DNA of 64,000 bases from Salsipaludibacter sp963735045 (GCA_963735045.1 CAVTIZ010000001.1:372001-436000), one strand, 5' to 3'; shown: positions 49,612-60,052, counted from the first letter of the stretch. The notes: generated from the sequence alone by a model not told the origin. Numbers and translations: made by a program.

Positions 49612-49616
49612 CCCCC

Positions 49617-49643
49617 ACGCCCCCGGCCCCGTGCCGGGGGCGT
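49617..49643 (+). terminator. Terminator hairpin after tRNA-Phe
   Basis: ACGCCCCCGGC (49617-49627) pairs with GCCGGGGGCGT (49633-49643) over a five-base loop, an 11-bp stem starting six bases after the tRNA. It is followed by CGTCAT, not a T-run. Confidence 0.65.
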
Positions 49644-49800
49644 CGTCATGCCCGCGACAGGGCCGCACTGGGGGGCCGGTCAGTCCTGCCAGCCGGGACA
49701 GCCCGAGTCGGGGAAGCACCGCTGGCACGTCGTGGGTCGGCGGTGGCAGGGCGTGGCGGGCATGCTGGTGGACGTCGTGACCCGACCGAGGAGGCCGTGC

Positions 49801-50994
49801 ATGGACGTGCGCCCGTTCCGACGCGAGGACGCCCAGGCGGCGCTGGACCTGCGCGTGCAGGCCTTCACCGCCGCGATGCACGTCGACCTCGCCGACGTCG
49901 AACCCGAGGACGGGGTCCCCGACGAGCACCGCCTGGTGGCCGACCACGACGGCCGCGTCGTGGGCCACCTCGCCGTGTGGCCGTTCGCCCAGGCGGTCGG
50001 CGGTCGCGTCGTGCCGATGGGCGGGGTCGCGGGCGTGGCGGTCGCCAGCGACCGGCGTGGCCGGGGCACCGGCTCGGCCCTGCTGGCCGCGGGACTGGAC
50101 CACCTCGCCGACCACGGCTTCGTCGTGTCGACCCTGTACCCCAGCCTGCCGCTGCCCTACCGACGCTGGGGCTGGGAGGTGGCCGGCGACCTGGTCCGGC
50201 GCTCCATGCTCGTGCGTGACCTGCTCGTGCTGCCCGATCCACCGGCCGACGTCGACCTGCGCCCCTTCGACATGGACGACCTCGCAGCCGTGCGCGCGAT
50301 CCACAACGAGGTGACGCGCCACGAGCCGGGCGGCCTGGTCGCGCCCGAGGTCTGGCTCGCACGCGCCTTCCGGCCCGACCCCGACGAGCCCGAGATCGCG
50401 ACCGTCGCGGTGCGCGACGGCGAGGTCGTCGGTGCGTCGCTGGCCACCAAGTCCGCCACCGAGGCACCCGGCATGGCCTTCGACCTCGACGTGCCACGCC
50501 TGTTCGGGCGTGACCGGGGCGTCGAGCTGGCGCTGTGGCGCCAGCTCGCCCTGCACCACTCGGTCGCCGAGCGCGTGACCTTCGCGTCACGACCGGCCGA
50601 GCCATTGCTGTTCGAGTTGCCGCATGCCCTTCCCCCACCCCACCCCAGCTCGCACGTGTGGATGACCCGGCTGGTCGACGCCCCCGCCGCGGTTGCCGCG
50701 CGTGGCTGGCCGGCGGTGGACGCCGAGGTCGCCCTGACCGTGCACGACGAGCGGCGTCCCGCCAACGACGGCGCCTTCGTCCTGGAGTCCCACGGCGGGG
50801 AGGCGGCCCTCAGCGCGGGTGGCGCGGGCACCGTCCACGTGGACGTCGGTGCCCTGTCGGCGATGTGGACCGGGTACGCGACACCCCACGCCCTGGCCCA
50901 CGCCGGCCGCCTGCGCGGAGCCGACGCCTCCCGCCTCGACGTCCTGTCGACGCTGTTCGCCGCCCCGAGCCCGTTCCTGCGCGACTACTTCTGA
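49801..50994 (+). CDS. Eis-like GNAT acetyltransferase
   Basis: A 397-residue protein of the Eis family: two tandem GNAT domains and an SCP2-like C-terminal domain. The first holds the CoA loop AVASDRRGRGTGSALLAAGL (residues about 80-99) and the family stretch PYRRWGWEVAG near 118-128 with the catalytic tyrosine. It ends in a free phenylalanine carboxylate (RDYF), which in Eis acts as catalytic base. Known Eis enzymes acetylate aminoglycosides and lysines. The natural substrate is unknown. GAGGAGG precedes the ATG. Confidence 0.88.
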   Translation: MDVRPFRREDAQAALDLRVQAFTAAMHVDLADVEPEDGVPDEHRLVADHDGRVVGHLAVWPFAQAVGGRVVPMGGVAGVAVASDRRGRGTGSALLAAGLDHLADHGFVVSTLYPSLPLPYRRWGWEVAGDLVRRSMLVRDLLVLPDPPADVDLRPFDMDDLAAVRAIHNEVTRHEPGGLVAPEVWLARAFRPDPDEPEIATVAVRDGEVVGASLATKSATEAPGMAFDLDVPRLFGRDRGVELALWRQLALHHSVAERVTFASRPAEPLLFELPHALPPPHPSSHVWMTRLVDAPAAVAARGWPAVDAEVALTVHDERRPANDGAFVLESHGGEAALSAGGAGTVHVDVGALSAMWTGYATPHALAHAGRLRGADASRLDVLSTLFAAPSPFLRDYF

Positions 50995-51022
50995 CCCAAC
51001 ATGGGCGCGGCCGGGGCGTCGG

Positions 51023-51691
51023 TCAGGCGACGGACGCGCGCCGGGAGCGTGCGCCGTCGTGGCGCGCGGATGGGCGCTCACCGTCGGCCGTGGCGCGGGT
51101 GGTGCCGTCGCGGTGGTGGCGGCGGCACAGGACCTCGTAGGCCACGTGGACCTGCGGGGTGGAGTCCTCGACGTCCCCGACCACGACCTGGGCACCATCG
51201 CGCACGATCCGGCCGTCCAGCGTCCGGGCGTTGTGGGTGCCGCGGTCGCCGCACCAGCAGCGCGCGTCCAGCTGCAACTCCTCGCGATGGTCGGCCAGCT
51301 CCAGCAGGCGCTGGGAGCCCGGGAACAGCCGCGTCTGGAAGTCGCTGAGCAACCCGAAACAGCGCACCTCGACGTCGCGCTCGTCGGCGAGACCGGCGAG
51401 CTGGTCGACCTGGCGCGGATGGAGGAACTGGGCCTCGTCGACGATCACCTCGTCGACCGGCTCGCCGGCCGCCAGCAACGTGACGACGTGGTCGTACAGG
51501 TCGAGGCCGTCGTCGACCGTCGTCGCCGGCTGCGACAGCCCGATGCGCGACGAGATCACGGCACCGCCACGGTCCAGCTTCGACAGCAACCGGACGGCCT
51601 TGCCGGCCGCCCGGGCGTTGTGGTGCATCTGCAGGGCCAGCGTGGACTTCCCACAGTTCATCGTCCCGAAGTAGAAGGTCAGGCGTGCCAC
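51023..51691 (-). CDS. tdk: Thymidine kinase (type II)
   Basis: Salvages thymidine to dTMP. It has 222 residues from the GTG at 51691 (MARLTFYFGTMNCGKST). The P-loop GTMNCGKST is at residues 9-17, the Walker B-like DEAQFL near 91, and the zinc ribbon is formed by CWC near 146 and CRRHH near 193. The last 25 residues are basic and variable. The upstream 232-base gap holds no other gene on this strand. Confidence 0.93.
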   Translation of the reverse strand: MARLTFYFGTMNCGKSTLALQMHHNARAAGKAVRLLSKLDRGGAVISSRIGLSQPATTVDDGLDLYDHVVTLLAAGEPVDEVIVDEAQFLHPRQVDQLAGLADERDVEVRCFGLLSDFQTRLFPGSQRLLELADHREELQLDARCWCGDRGTHNARTLDGRIVRDGAQVVVGDVEDSTPQVHVAYEVLCRRHHRDGTTRATADGERPSARHDGARSRRASVA

Positions 51692-51923
51692 GTCGGCCCC
51701 CGTCGTGTCCGTCGTCAGGTGTGGTCGTGCAGGTCGGGTGTCCCCGGAATGCCACCCGTGGAACTCCTGCATGGTGGTACCAGCGCGACCCCGGATCCTC
51801 AACGCCTCGTGGACCCTGCGCGCACCTATTCCGCCACATCGTGTCCTGTTGCCGGTGCTGGACCGGGCATCCGCACCGGGCCGCAGGCCTTGTGGTTGGT
51901 GAGACGACACACGAGGACCTTCC

Positions 51924-53051
51924 ATGGCCAGCACCCCCGACCTCTTCACCCCCGTCACGCTCGGCGACCTGCACCTGCCCAACCGGGTGCTGATGGCGCC
52001 GCTGACCCGCAGCCGGAGCGACGAGGAGACCCGCACGCCCAACGACCTCCACGTCCAGTACTACCGCCAGCGGGCCGGGGCCGGGCTGGTCATCACCGAG
52101 GCGACCGTGATCTCGCGCGAGGGAATCGGCTACGTCAAGACCCCGGGCCTGTGGTCCGACGACCACGTCGAGGCGTGGCGCGAGGTGACCGACGCCGTGC
52201 ACGAGGCCGGCGGTCGCATCGCCGTCCAGCTGTGGCACGTCGGACGCGTCTCGCACGCCTGGTTCCACGACGGTGAGCCGCCCGTGTCCTCGGTGGCCCG
52301 GGCCGCCGACGTCGACGTCTACACCCCCGACGGCTTCGAGTCGGCCTCCACGCCCCGCGCGCTGGACGCCGACGAACTCCCCCGCCTGGTCGAGGAGTAC
52401 CGCGCCGCCGCCCGGCGGGCCCTCGATGCCGGCTTCGACGCCGTCGAGGTCCACGCCGCCAACGGCTACCTGGTGGAACAGTTCCTCGCGTCCGGGCTCA
52501 ACGATCGCGACGACGAGTACGGGGGCTCGGTCGACAACCGCGCGAGGCTGCTGCACGAGATCGTCGCCGCCGTGGTGGACGAGGTCGGCGCCGGTCGGAC
52601 CGGCATCCGACTGTCGCTGGGCAACGGCACCGCCGGGGCCGACGAGCCCGACCCCGCCCCGATGCTGCGCCACCTCGCCACCACGCTGCCGCAGGACCTC
52701 GCCTGGCTGCACGTCGTGGAACGCTTCCGTGGCGCCGGCAGTGACGGCGAGCGGATCGACGATCGCACGACCCTGCTGCGCGAACTCACCGACATCCCAC
52801 TGATCGGCAACGGCGACTACGACCGCGAACGGGGTCTGGCCGCGATCACCGCGGGCCGCGTCGACGCCGTCGCCTACGGCCGGCGCTTCCTGGCCAACCC
52901 GGACCTCGTCGACCGCTTCCGCCAGGACGCGGACCTCAACGAGTGGGACGCCGACACCTTCTACCAGGGGGGCCCCGACGGCTACGTCGACTACCCCACC
53001 CTGGCCCAGCTGGACCACGGCGCCGCCGTCCCGACCAGCGACGCTGCCTGA
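51924..53051 (+). CDS. Old yellow enzyme-type alkene reductase
   Basis: An FMN-dependent ene-reductase of the NemA group (375 residues), reducing activated C=C bonds such as enones and maleimides. FMN and substrate residues fit: NRVLMAPLTRSRS near 20, QLWHVGRVSH near 99, VHAANGYLVEQFLA near 176 (the His-Asn pair and tyrosine; the His-x-x-Asn form) and YGRRFLANPDLV near 318. GAGGACC precedes the ATG. It stands alone between divergent tdk and the convergent surface protein. Confidence 0.92.
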   Translation: MASTPDLFTPVTLGDLHLPNRVLMAPLTRSRSDEETRTPNDLHVQYYRQRAGAGLVITEATVISREGIGYVKTPGLWSDDHVEAWREVTDAVHEAGGRIAVQLWHVGRVSHAWFHDGEPPVSSVARAADVDVYTPDGFESASTPRALDADELPRLVEEYRAAARRALDAGFDAVEVHAANGYLVEQFLASGLNDRDDEYGGSVDNRARLLHEIVAAVVDEVGAGRTGIRLSLGNGTAGADEPDPAPMLRHLATTLPQDLAWLHVVERFRGAGSDGERIDDRTTLLRELTDIPLIGNGDYDRERGLAAITAGRVDAVAYGRRFLANPDLVDRFRQDADLNEWDADTFYQGGPDGYVDYPTLAQLDHGAAVPTSDAA

Positions 53052-53081
53052 CCCGTCACGAGCACCTCGCGCCGAGTGGGC

Positions 53082-53107
53082 GTCCGGGCCACGGTCGTGG
53101 CCCGGAC
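53082..53107. terminator. Bidirectional hairpin after the ene-reductase
   Basis: GTCCGGGCCAC (53082-53092) and GTGGCCCGGAC (53097-53107) form a perfect 11-bp stem over GGTC; an outer GGGC/GCCC pair extends it. It lies between convergent stops at 53051 and 53127 and should serve both genes. Confidence 0.7.
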
Positions 53108-53126
53108 CCGCCCGTCCGACGTTGGA

Positions 53127-56000
53127 TCACCCCCGACGTCGGCGTGACCGGCCACGACCGACGGCCAGGGCGCCCACCCCGGCCAACGCGAGGCCCAGGG
53201 CCATCAGGGCCAGCCCCGGCAGGTCCAGTCCCGTGTGGGGCAGCACCGGCGGCGTCGACCACGGGGTGTACGGCGCGTAGGGGGGCGCCGCGTACGGCGG
53301 CGGGGGACCGACCGGCGGTGGGACGTACGGCGGCGGGGCATACGGCGGTGGGACGTACGGCGGCGGCGGCGGCGGTGGTGGTGGCGGGAGTTCCACCACC
53401 TCGGCGGTGTTCGTCGACGTCACGGGTGGTTGGCCGTCGACCGGCGTGCCGGTCGCCACGACGGTGTTGACCAGGTCACCCTTGATCGTCGACTCGTGGG
53501 CGTAGACCAGCTCACCACCCGGCTCGAGCGGCACGGTGTCGTCGCCGGCGACCAGGACCAGGTCCGCCGTCGCGATCCCCAGCTGGGCGTCGGCGATGGT
53601 GACCGGGAACAGGGCGACCTCGCCGTCGTTGACCACGCGGAAGCAGTAGGTCACCGGCGTGTCCACCACGCCCGACACCAGTTCGTCGGTGCCCTCCAGG
53701 CCCGGGCAGGCCGCGTCGTGGCCAGCCAGGACGGTCTTCTGGACCAGGATGCTCGGGACGGGCGGGACCTCCTCCACCTCGGCGGTGTTGGTGGAGGTGA
53801 CGGGAGGCTGCTCGTCGACCGGCGTCCCGGTGGCCTCGGCGGTGTTGAGCAGGTCGCCGTCGATCATGGCGTCGACGGCGTAGACCAACTCGGCGCCGGG
53901 CTCCAGCGGGACGGTGTCGTCGCCGGTCACCAACGTCAGGTCGGCCTCGCTGATCCCCAGGTCGAGGTCGTCGATCTCGACCGGGAACAGGGCGACCTCG
54001 CCATCGTTGACGACCTTGAAGCAGTAGGTCACCGGGGTCCCGGCCGGACCGGACACCAATTCGTCGTCGCCCTCGGTGCCGGGGCAGTCCGCCCCGGCCC
54101 CGTCGAGCACGGTCTTCTCCAGCAGGATCGACGGCACCGGACGACCACGACCTCGAGCTCGACGGCTGCGTCGTTGTCGTCGGTGACGTCGTCGACGCCC
54201 CACGGCTCCCCGTCGTCGTCGACCGGCGTCCCCGTCACCTCGGCGACGTTGACCAGGTCGGCGTCGATGGTGGCATCCACCGCGTACACGACGACCCCAC
54301 CCGGGGGCAGCGGCACGGTGTCGTCACCCGACACCAGCGTCATGTCGTCCTGGTCGATGTCGAGGTTCGGGTCGTCGATCGTCACGGGGAACAGGTCCGT
54401 CGTCCCGGTGTTCTCGACGCGGAAGCAGTAGGTGACCGGGGTCCCGGCAGGACCGGACACCAACTCGTCGACCCCGTCGACCCCGGGACAGGACGCGCCC
54501 GCACCGGCCAGGACCGTCTTCTCGATGGCCACGGCCGGGACCACGACCTCGACCGCCGCATCGTTGGTGGACGTGACGTCGTCGAGGTCGTCGATGGGAT
54601 CGCCGTCACCGTCGACCGGCGTGCCGGTCGCGGTCGCGGTGTTGACGAGGTCCTCGTTCGCCTCGGTCTCGTAGGAGTAGACGATCTCGTCACCGATCAG
54701 CAGCGGCCCGCTGTCGTCGCCCGCTGACCAGCGTCATGTCGTCCTGGTCGATGCCCAGGTCCGGGTCGTCGATGGTCACCGGGGACAGCGACGTGTCGCC
54801 GGTGTTGACCACTCGGAAGCAGTAGGTGACGGTGCCGCCCGCGACCGTGGTCACCAGCTCGTCGTCGCCCTCGGTCCCGGGACACGCGCCGCCGGCGCCG
54901 TCCAGGACGGTCTTCTCCAGCACGATGTCGGGTGCCTCACCCTGTCGAGGGAGCACGAGCAGGCCGGCGCCCCCCCAACTGCCCGATTCGGGGACGACCC
55001 CGGATTCCCCGTTGTTGTCCTGGGGGGACTCCAGCTGGAAGGCCGTCCAGGTCGACCCGGCGGGGATGACGACGTCGAACTCGATGAGGGCGAACTCCGG
55101 CCCGACGTTGCCGCCGGACAGGCTGGTGACCGGAGCGTTGATGGTCGGCGCCGGACAGGGCTGGTTCGGTGGCGTGAAGGGGTCGACGACCCCCTCGACC
55201 GCCCCCGGGTAGACGGGCACGCCGTCCTCGTCGACGAGGTCGTCGTCGACGCCGGGTGCGTCGCCCGTGCCGGTTCCGACCCACAGCACGGACACCCGGC
55301 ACAGCGTGGCCGCCGCGTCCGCGCCACCGTGGGTCGAGCGCAGCGTCGCCGTGAGGTCCTCGGCCAACGGCTCGTCGAACGCATAGACGATCAGGTCGGT
55401 CGTGACCGCCCCCGGGTTGCCCCCGAAGTAGTAGTCCGCACCGATCTTCCAGATCAACTGGGCGATCTCCGCGCACGGCGTGGTGTCGTAGACCACGGTG
55501 ATCGAGGCCCCCCACCAGTGGTTGCGACCGGCAGCCGTGTCGGCCGGCGGGGTCACGGCGACGTCGTAGGTCCCCGCGCTCCCGTCGCCGAACAGGTCGG
55601 TGATGTCGTCGTAGTAGGCATAGACCTCGATGTCACCACCGGCGCCGTCGGTCCCCGACTGGATCCCCGGTGCCGTCCCGGCGGTGACCCCCGACGGGCC
55701 GTCGACGGACAGGCCCAGGGTGGGGTCTGCCGGCTCGTCGGCGAACTCGCCCACCCACTCCACGATCACCTGCACGACGGGACCGGGAACGTCCAGGCTC
55801 ATCCCGCCCGCAGGGGTGACGACGCCTTCGTAGAGGCCAACGGCATCGGCCACGGAGTCCAGGCACCCGTTGGCGGGCGCCGGCAGGTCGATGATGTCGG
55901 CCCGCGCCGGTGGGGCGACCACCAGGCCGGCCATCCCGGACGCCGCCAGCACGACGGCCAGGATCGCGGCAAACAGGCGTGGTCGAGTCGTCGCCGTCAT
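53127..56000 (-). pseudogene. DUF11-repeat cell-wall protein, two compensating frameshifts
   Basis: A surface protein of about 957 residues if two single-base shifts are repaired. From ATG 56000 (AGGGGG at 5 bases): a signal peptide ending in PARAD, an N-terminal domain of about 330 residues, four DUF11-like repeats of about 115 residues each with a paired cysteine (ACPG and YCF), a Pro/Tyr-rich wall spanner, the sortase signal LPHTG, a helix and RRRRG. The frame changes at 54720-54722 (one extra C in CCC) and returns at 54139-54141 (one G missing). Between them the second frame keeps perfect repeat sense over about 580 bases. Sequencing error or a recent pseudogene are both possible. Confidence 0.75.
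53395..54945 (-). repeat. Four DUF11-like protein repeats
   Basis: Repeat units begin at about 54940, 54540, 54135 and 53760 on the minus strand. Each starts with an EKTVL or QKTVL strand, has GDDELV or VDELVSG, the TPVTYCF strand, a Phe-Pro-Val-Thr-Ile-type turn and closes with a TGTPVD turn. Their DNA similarity makes recombination between copies likely. Confidence 0.8.
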
Positions 56001-56151
56001 GGAAGCCCCCTGGTAGGCGATCACGCGACGGCCGACGGCCGCCATGCCCAACTGAAAGGCAACACTAGCCACACCGGGCGAATTCTGACACCCAACTTCG
56101 GCGGCTGGGGCGTCCCGGATGGCCCCGGACCCCGACGCAACCGGCACCGCG

Positions 56152-56179
56152 GGCGTCGACCGGCGACCCGGTCGACGCC
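56152..56179 (-). terminator. Terminator of aceE
   Basis: GGCGTCGACCGG (56152-56163) pairs with CCGGTCGACGCC (56168-56179) over a four-base loop, 14 bases past the aceE stop. The 12-bp stem is perfect. There is no T-tract. The rest of the gap 56001-56192 shows only the leader of the surface protein. Confidence 0.65.
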
Positions 56180-56192
56180 GCGTCGAGGTGGC

Positions 56193-58970
56193 TCAGAAGG
56201 TGACGTCGCCGGTCCGGCGGTTGCCGATGAACGGCCAACGGGTCATCTCGTCGAGCCCGTACTTGGTGATCGCGTCCTTGACCACCGACCACTCGACGGT
56301 GCCCTCGGCCGCCAGTTCGGCCAGCACCGTGATCGTGATCGACTCGGCGTCGATCCGGTGGAACCGACGCAGCTGTTCGCGGGTGTCGGAGCGGCCGAAG
56401 CCATCGGTCCCCAGCACCGCGAAGCGACCCGGGATCCAGTCGGCGATCTGCACCGGCGTGGCCTTCAACCAGTCCGACACCGCGATGTAGGGACCGTCGG
56501 TCCCCTCCAGCGTCGTCGTGATCTCGGGGACCAGCTGGTCGGCGTCGGGGTTCATCCGGTTCCACGCCTCGCACTCCGTGCCGTCCCGCAGCAACCGGTT
56601 CCAGCCCGGGGCCGACCACACGTCGGCACGGACGTCGAAGTCCTCGGCCAGCAACTCCTGCGCGCGCAGTGCCTCGTACATGATCGTGCCCGACGAGAAG
56701 ATGTGGGCCTCGTGCTGGCCCGACTCGCCCTCGCGGTAGCGATAGATGCCGCGCACCACGTCGTCGGGGTCCAGCCCCTCCGGCATCGGGGGCTGCAGGC
56801 GCGGCTCGTTGTAGACGGTGAGGTAGAAGATGACGTCCTCGCCACCCTCCAGGGTGACGTCGGAGTACATCCGCTCGATCCCGTTCTGGACCAGCACGGC
56901 CAGCTCGTAGGAGAACGACGGGTCATAGGCCTCGATCGCCGGGTTGGACTGGGCCAACAGCAACGAGTGGCGGTCCTGGTGCTGCAGGCCCTCACCGTTG
57001 AGCGTGGTCCCCCCGGCGGTGGCCCCGATCAGGAACCCGCGGGTGCGCTGGTCGGCCGCCGACCAGATCTGGTCGCCCGTGCGCTGGAAGCCGAACATCG
57101 AGTAGAACAGGTACAGCGGGATCATCGGCTCGCCATGGGTGGCGTAGCTGGACCCCACCGCATGGAACGACGCCATCGACCCGGCCTCGGTGATCCCCTC
57201 GTGCAGGATCTGGCCCTTGGGTGACATCTTGTAGGACAGCAGCAGGTCGGAGTCCACCGACTCGAAGTTCTGCTCGGTCGGGCTGTAGATCTTCAGCGTC
57301 GGGAACATCGAGTCCATGCCGAAGGTCCGGGCCTCGTCCGGGATGATCGGCACGATCCGCTTCCCGATGCCGTTCTTGTCGCTGCCCTTGTGGCGGAACA
57401 GGTCCTTGAACAGCCGCACCAGCGCCATGGTCGTGGCGACCTCCTGGTTGCCCGACCCCTCCTTGATCGCGCCGTAGACGTCGTCGTCGGGCAGCTCCAT
57501 GCTGGTGTAGGTGGTGCGACGCTCGGGGACGGACCCGCCCAGCTCCTCGCGACGCGCCAGCAGGTACTGCTGTTCCTCGTCGTCGTCGTCGAAGGTGATG
57601 TAGGGCGGCAGGTCCGCCTCGATCTCCTCGTCGGAGATGTCGAGGTAGAGCCGGTCCCGGAAGCCCTTCAGCGACTCCTCGTTGAGCTTCTTCATCTGGT
57701 GGACGGCGTTGCGGGCCTCGAAGTCGGGCCCCAGGGTCCAGCCCTTGATGGTCTGGGCGAGGATGACCGTGGGTGCCCCGTGGGACTCCGTCGCGGCCTT
57801 GAACGCGGCGTAGACCTTGCGGTAGTCGTGACCGCCGCGGGGCAGCTTCTCGATGTCGGCGTCCGACAGGTGCTCGACCATCGCCAGCAGCTTCGGGTCG
57901 GCCCCGAAGAAGTCGTCACGGATGAACTCGCCCGACTTGACGGTGTAGGTCTGGAACTGGCCGTCGGGGACCTCGTTCATGCGGTTGACCAGCAGCCCGT
58001 CCACGTCCTTGGCCAACAACTCGTCCCACGGCGAGCCCCACACGACCTTGATGACGTTCCAGCCGGCACCGCGGAACACGCCCTCCATCTCCTGGATGAT
58101 CTTGCCGTTGCCCCGGACCGGACCGTCGAGCTGCTGCAGGTTGCAGTTGAGCACGAAGGTCAGGTTGTCCAGCCCCTCGCGGGCGGCCACGTTGAGCGCA
58201 CCCAGGGTCTCGGGTTCGGCGGTCTCGCCGTCACCGAGGAAGGCCCACACGTGCTGCTGGGAGGTGTCCCTGATACCACGGTTGTGCAGGTAGCGGTTGA
58301 ACCGGGCCTGGTAGATGGAGTTGATGGCCGCGAATCCCATCGACACCGTCGGGAACTCCCAGAAGTCGGGCATCAGGCGTGGGTGGGGGTAGCTGGCCAG
58401 CCCGCCCGGTTCCACCTCGCGTCGGAACGCGTCCAGCTGGTCGGTGGACAGCCGGCCCTCGAGGAAGGCGCGGGCGTAGATCCCCGGGGAGGCGTGGCCC
58501 TGGATGTAGACCTGGTCCCCACCGCCCGGGTGGTCCTTGCCACGGAAGAAGTGGTTGAACCCGACCTCGTACAACGATGCCGCCGAGGCGTAGGTGCCGA
58601 TGTGGCCGCCCACGCCGTGCACGATGTTGGCCCGGTGGACCATGACCGCCGCGTTCCAGCGGATGTAGGCCCGGATGCGACGTTCGAGGTGCTCGTCGCC
58701 CGGGAACTCGGGTTCACGCTCCGGCGGGATCGTGTTGATGTAGTCGGTGGTCGTCAGGCTCGGCACGCCGATGTTGCGCTGGCGTGCCCGCTCCAGCAGG
58801 CGCAGCAGCAGGTAGCGCGACCGCGACTGGCCACGGGCGTCGGCGACCGCGTCGAAGGACTCCAGCCACTCGGCGGTCTCCTGCTCGTCCACGTCGGGGT
58901 ACTGGGCCGGGATGCCGTCGGTGATGATTGACTCGTCGGCCACGGCCTGCTCCTCGCGCTTGTCGGACAT
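56193..58970 (-). CDS. aceE: Pyruvate dehydrogenase E1, homodimeric
   Basis: The thiamine-diphosphate decarboxylase that starts the pyruvate dehydrogenase reaction. At 925 residues it is the single-chain E1 used by actinobacteria and gammaproteobacteria. The ThDP motif FLGDGETAEPETLGALN near residue 243 continues to LNCN (GDG-N span), VHGVGGHIGTYASAASLYEV near 115 binds cofactor, and the C-terminal SDWLKATPVQIADWIP is typical. GAGAGGAG precedes the ATG. No E2 or E3 gene is adjacent, so the complex parts are elsewhere. A minus-strand TAGGGT at 58993-58998 is a likely -10. Confidence 0.96.
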   Translation of the reverse strand: MSDKREEQAVADESIITDGIPAQYPDVDEQETAEWLESFDAVADARGQSRSRYLLLRLLERARQRNIGVPSLTTTDYINTIPPEREPEFPGDEHLERRIRAYIRWNAAVMVHRANIVHGVGGHIGTYASAASLYEVGFNHFFRGKDHPGGGDQVYIQGHASPGIYARAFLEGRLSTDQLDAFRREVEPGGLASYPHPRLMPDFWEFPTVSMGFAAINSIYQARFNRYLHNRGIRDTSQQHVWAFLGDGETAEPETLGALNVAAREGLDNLTFVLNCNLQQLDGPVRGNGKIIQEMEGVFRGAGWNVIKVVWGSPWDELLAKDVDGLLVNRMNEVPDGQFQTYTVKSGEFIRDDFFGADPKLLAMVEHLSDADIEKLPRGGHDYRKVYAAFKAATESHGAPTVILAQTIKGWTLGPDFEARNAVHQMKKLNEESLKGFRDRLYLDISDEEIEADLPPYITFDDDDEEQQYLLARREELGGSVPERRTTYTSMELPDDDVYGAIKEGSGNQEVATTMALVRLFKDLFRHKGSDKNGIGKRIVPIIPDEARTFGMDSMFPTLKIYSPTEQNFESVDSDLLLSYKMSPKGQILHEGITEAGSMASFHAVGSSYATHGEPMIPLYLFYSMFGFQRTGDQIWSAADQRTRGFLIGATAGGTTLNGEGLQHQDRHSLLLAQSNPAIEAYDPSFSYELAVLVQNGIERMYSDVTLEGGEDVIFYLTVYNEPRLQPPMPEGLDPDDVVRGIYRYREGESGQHEAHIFSSGTIMYEALRAQELLAEDFDVRADVWSAPGWNRLLRDGTECEAWNRMNPDADQLVPEITTTLEGTDGPYIAVSDWLKATPVQIADWIPGRFAVLGTDGFGRSDTREQLRRFHRIDAESITITVLAELAAEGTVEWSVVKDAITKYGLDEMTRWPFIGNRRTGDVTF

Positions 58971-58992
58971 GGGGGCTCCTCTCCTTGCGTCA

Positions 58993-58998
58993 ACCCTA
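58993..58998 (-). promoter_or_regulatory. Candidate -10 of aceE
   Basis: TAGGGT on the minus strand ends 22 bases before the aceE ATG, leaving a short leader that holds AAGGAGAGGAG. Confidence 0.45.
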
Positions 58999-59071
58999 TG
59001 CGTCCGACCCCGGCCACGCGGCCCCGCACCTCGCCCCTCGCGGGTGGTCACCGTGGTCGATGACCGCCACG

Positions 59072-60052
59072 TCAGTCGGGCAGGTCGAGGCAGGCGGCCA
59101 GCAACTGCTGGAGCAGCTGCTCGGTGGCACCCGTGGCCGTGACGTCCACCACGACCGGCTCCCCGCCGTCCAGGGCGAGGGTCACCGGCAGGACGTACTT
59201 GCGCTTGGCCTCGATCAGGGCATGGGTGTCACACCGGTTGGCCGCGATCCGCACCGGCACGGCGACCGTTCCGTCGTCCACCACCAGCGGCAACGGCGTC
59301 TCGGTCGTCAGGCCGAAGATGATGTTGCCGTCGATGCCCTGCAGCTCGGCGGACCCGTCGGGTGGCGCCGTCAGCACCAGCTCGAGGGTGGCCGCGCGTG
59401 GCCCGGTCCGTTGGGTGTCGTCGGAGAACCGGGGGTCGACCGCCGTGCGGATGGTGGCGACCGCACACTCCCGTCGTTGCAGGCCGGTGACCAGGTCCTC
59501 GGGATGCTCGGCCAACGGCACGCGCAGGTCCCCCCGGTCGGTCCCGACCACCACCTCCCCCAGCGCTGCCTCACCGATCGTGTCGCAGACGGACTCGCCG
59601 TAGGCCAGGGGGACCAGCACGTGGGCGCCGGTCCCGACCACCAGCTCGCGGTCGACCGCCGGGACCGGACGGAACAACGGCGACTCGAGTCGCAGCGAGG
59701 TGATCGCGACCGGCTCGTCCCCGCCCGTCACCTCCAGTCGGAAGGTGCGCGCGGTGTCGAACAGCGTCGAGCGCGTCGCCGTCAGGCCGAGCGGCCCGGC
59801 GACCGCGGCACCGGTCGCCGTCTCACCGGTCGCCTCGTCGGCGGCTGCGGCGGGACCGCTCGGAGCCGGTGCGGTCGTCGGGGACGCCGTGTCGCCGCCG
59901 CCGCACCCCGCGAGCACCCCGATCAGCGCGAGCACCGCCACGACCCGCCGACCGGAGGACGACGCCCAGGCGCCGGCACGACCCGGGAGCCGATCGGGGG
60001 GCGCGGGGGCAGGGCGGCGCGCGCGTTCGGCCGGGACGCCAGTGGTCGCCAT
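59072..60052 (-). CDS. Unrecognised lipoprotein
   Basis: A 326-residue protein whose N-terminal 50 residues carry a basic stretch, a hydrophobic helix and the lipobox LAGC (cysteine near 50), followed by a Ala/Pro/Thr linker. The rest is mostly beta: four cysteines (near 155, 195, 275 and 322) could form two disulfides. No enzyme motif is seen. Its ATG lies seven bases after a minus-strand TATCGT box, so it may be leaderless or nearly so. Function unknown; a surface-exposed binding protein is one guess. Confidence 0.72.
   Translation of the reverse strand: MATTGVPAERARRPAPAPPDRLPGRAGAWASSSGRRVVAVLALIGVLAGCGGGDTASPTTAPAPSGPAAAADEATGETATGAAVAGPLGLTATRSTLFDTARTFRLEVTGGDEPVAITSLRLESPLFRPVPAVDRELVVGTGAHVLVPLAYGESVCDTIGEAALGEVVVGTDRGDLRVPLAEHPEDLVTGLQRRECAVATIRTAVDPRFSDDTQRTGPRAATLELVLTAPPDGSAELQGIDGNIIFGLTTETPLPLVVDDGTVAVPVRIAANRCDTHALIEAKRKYVLPVTLALDGGEPVVVDVTATGATEQLLQQLLAACLDLPD

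Noticed and set aside
51769..51788. TGGTGGTACCAGCGCGACC resembles the T-box sequence GGTGGTACCGCG upstream of the ene-reductase.
   Set aside because: The core is broken by an extra A, no stem I or specifier loop is visible, and the downstream gene is not an aminoacyl-tRNA synthetase or amino acid gene.
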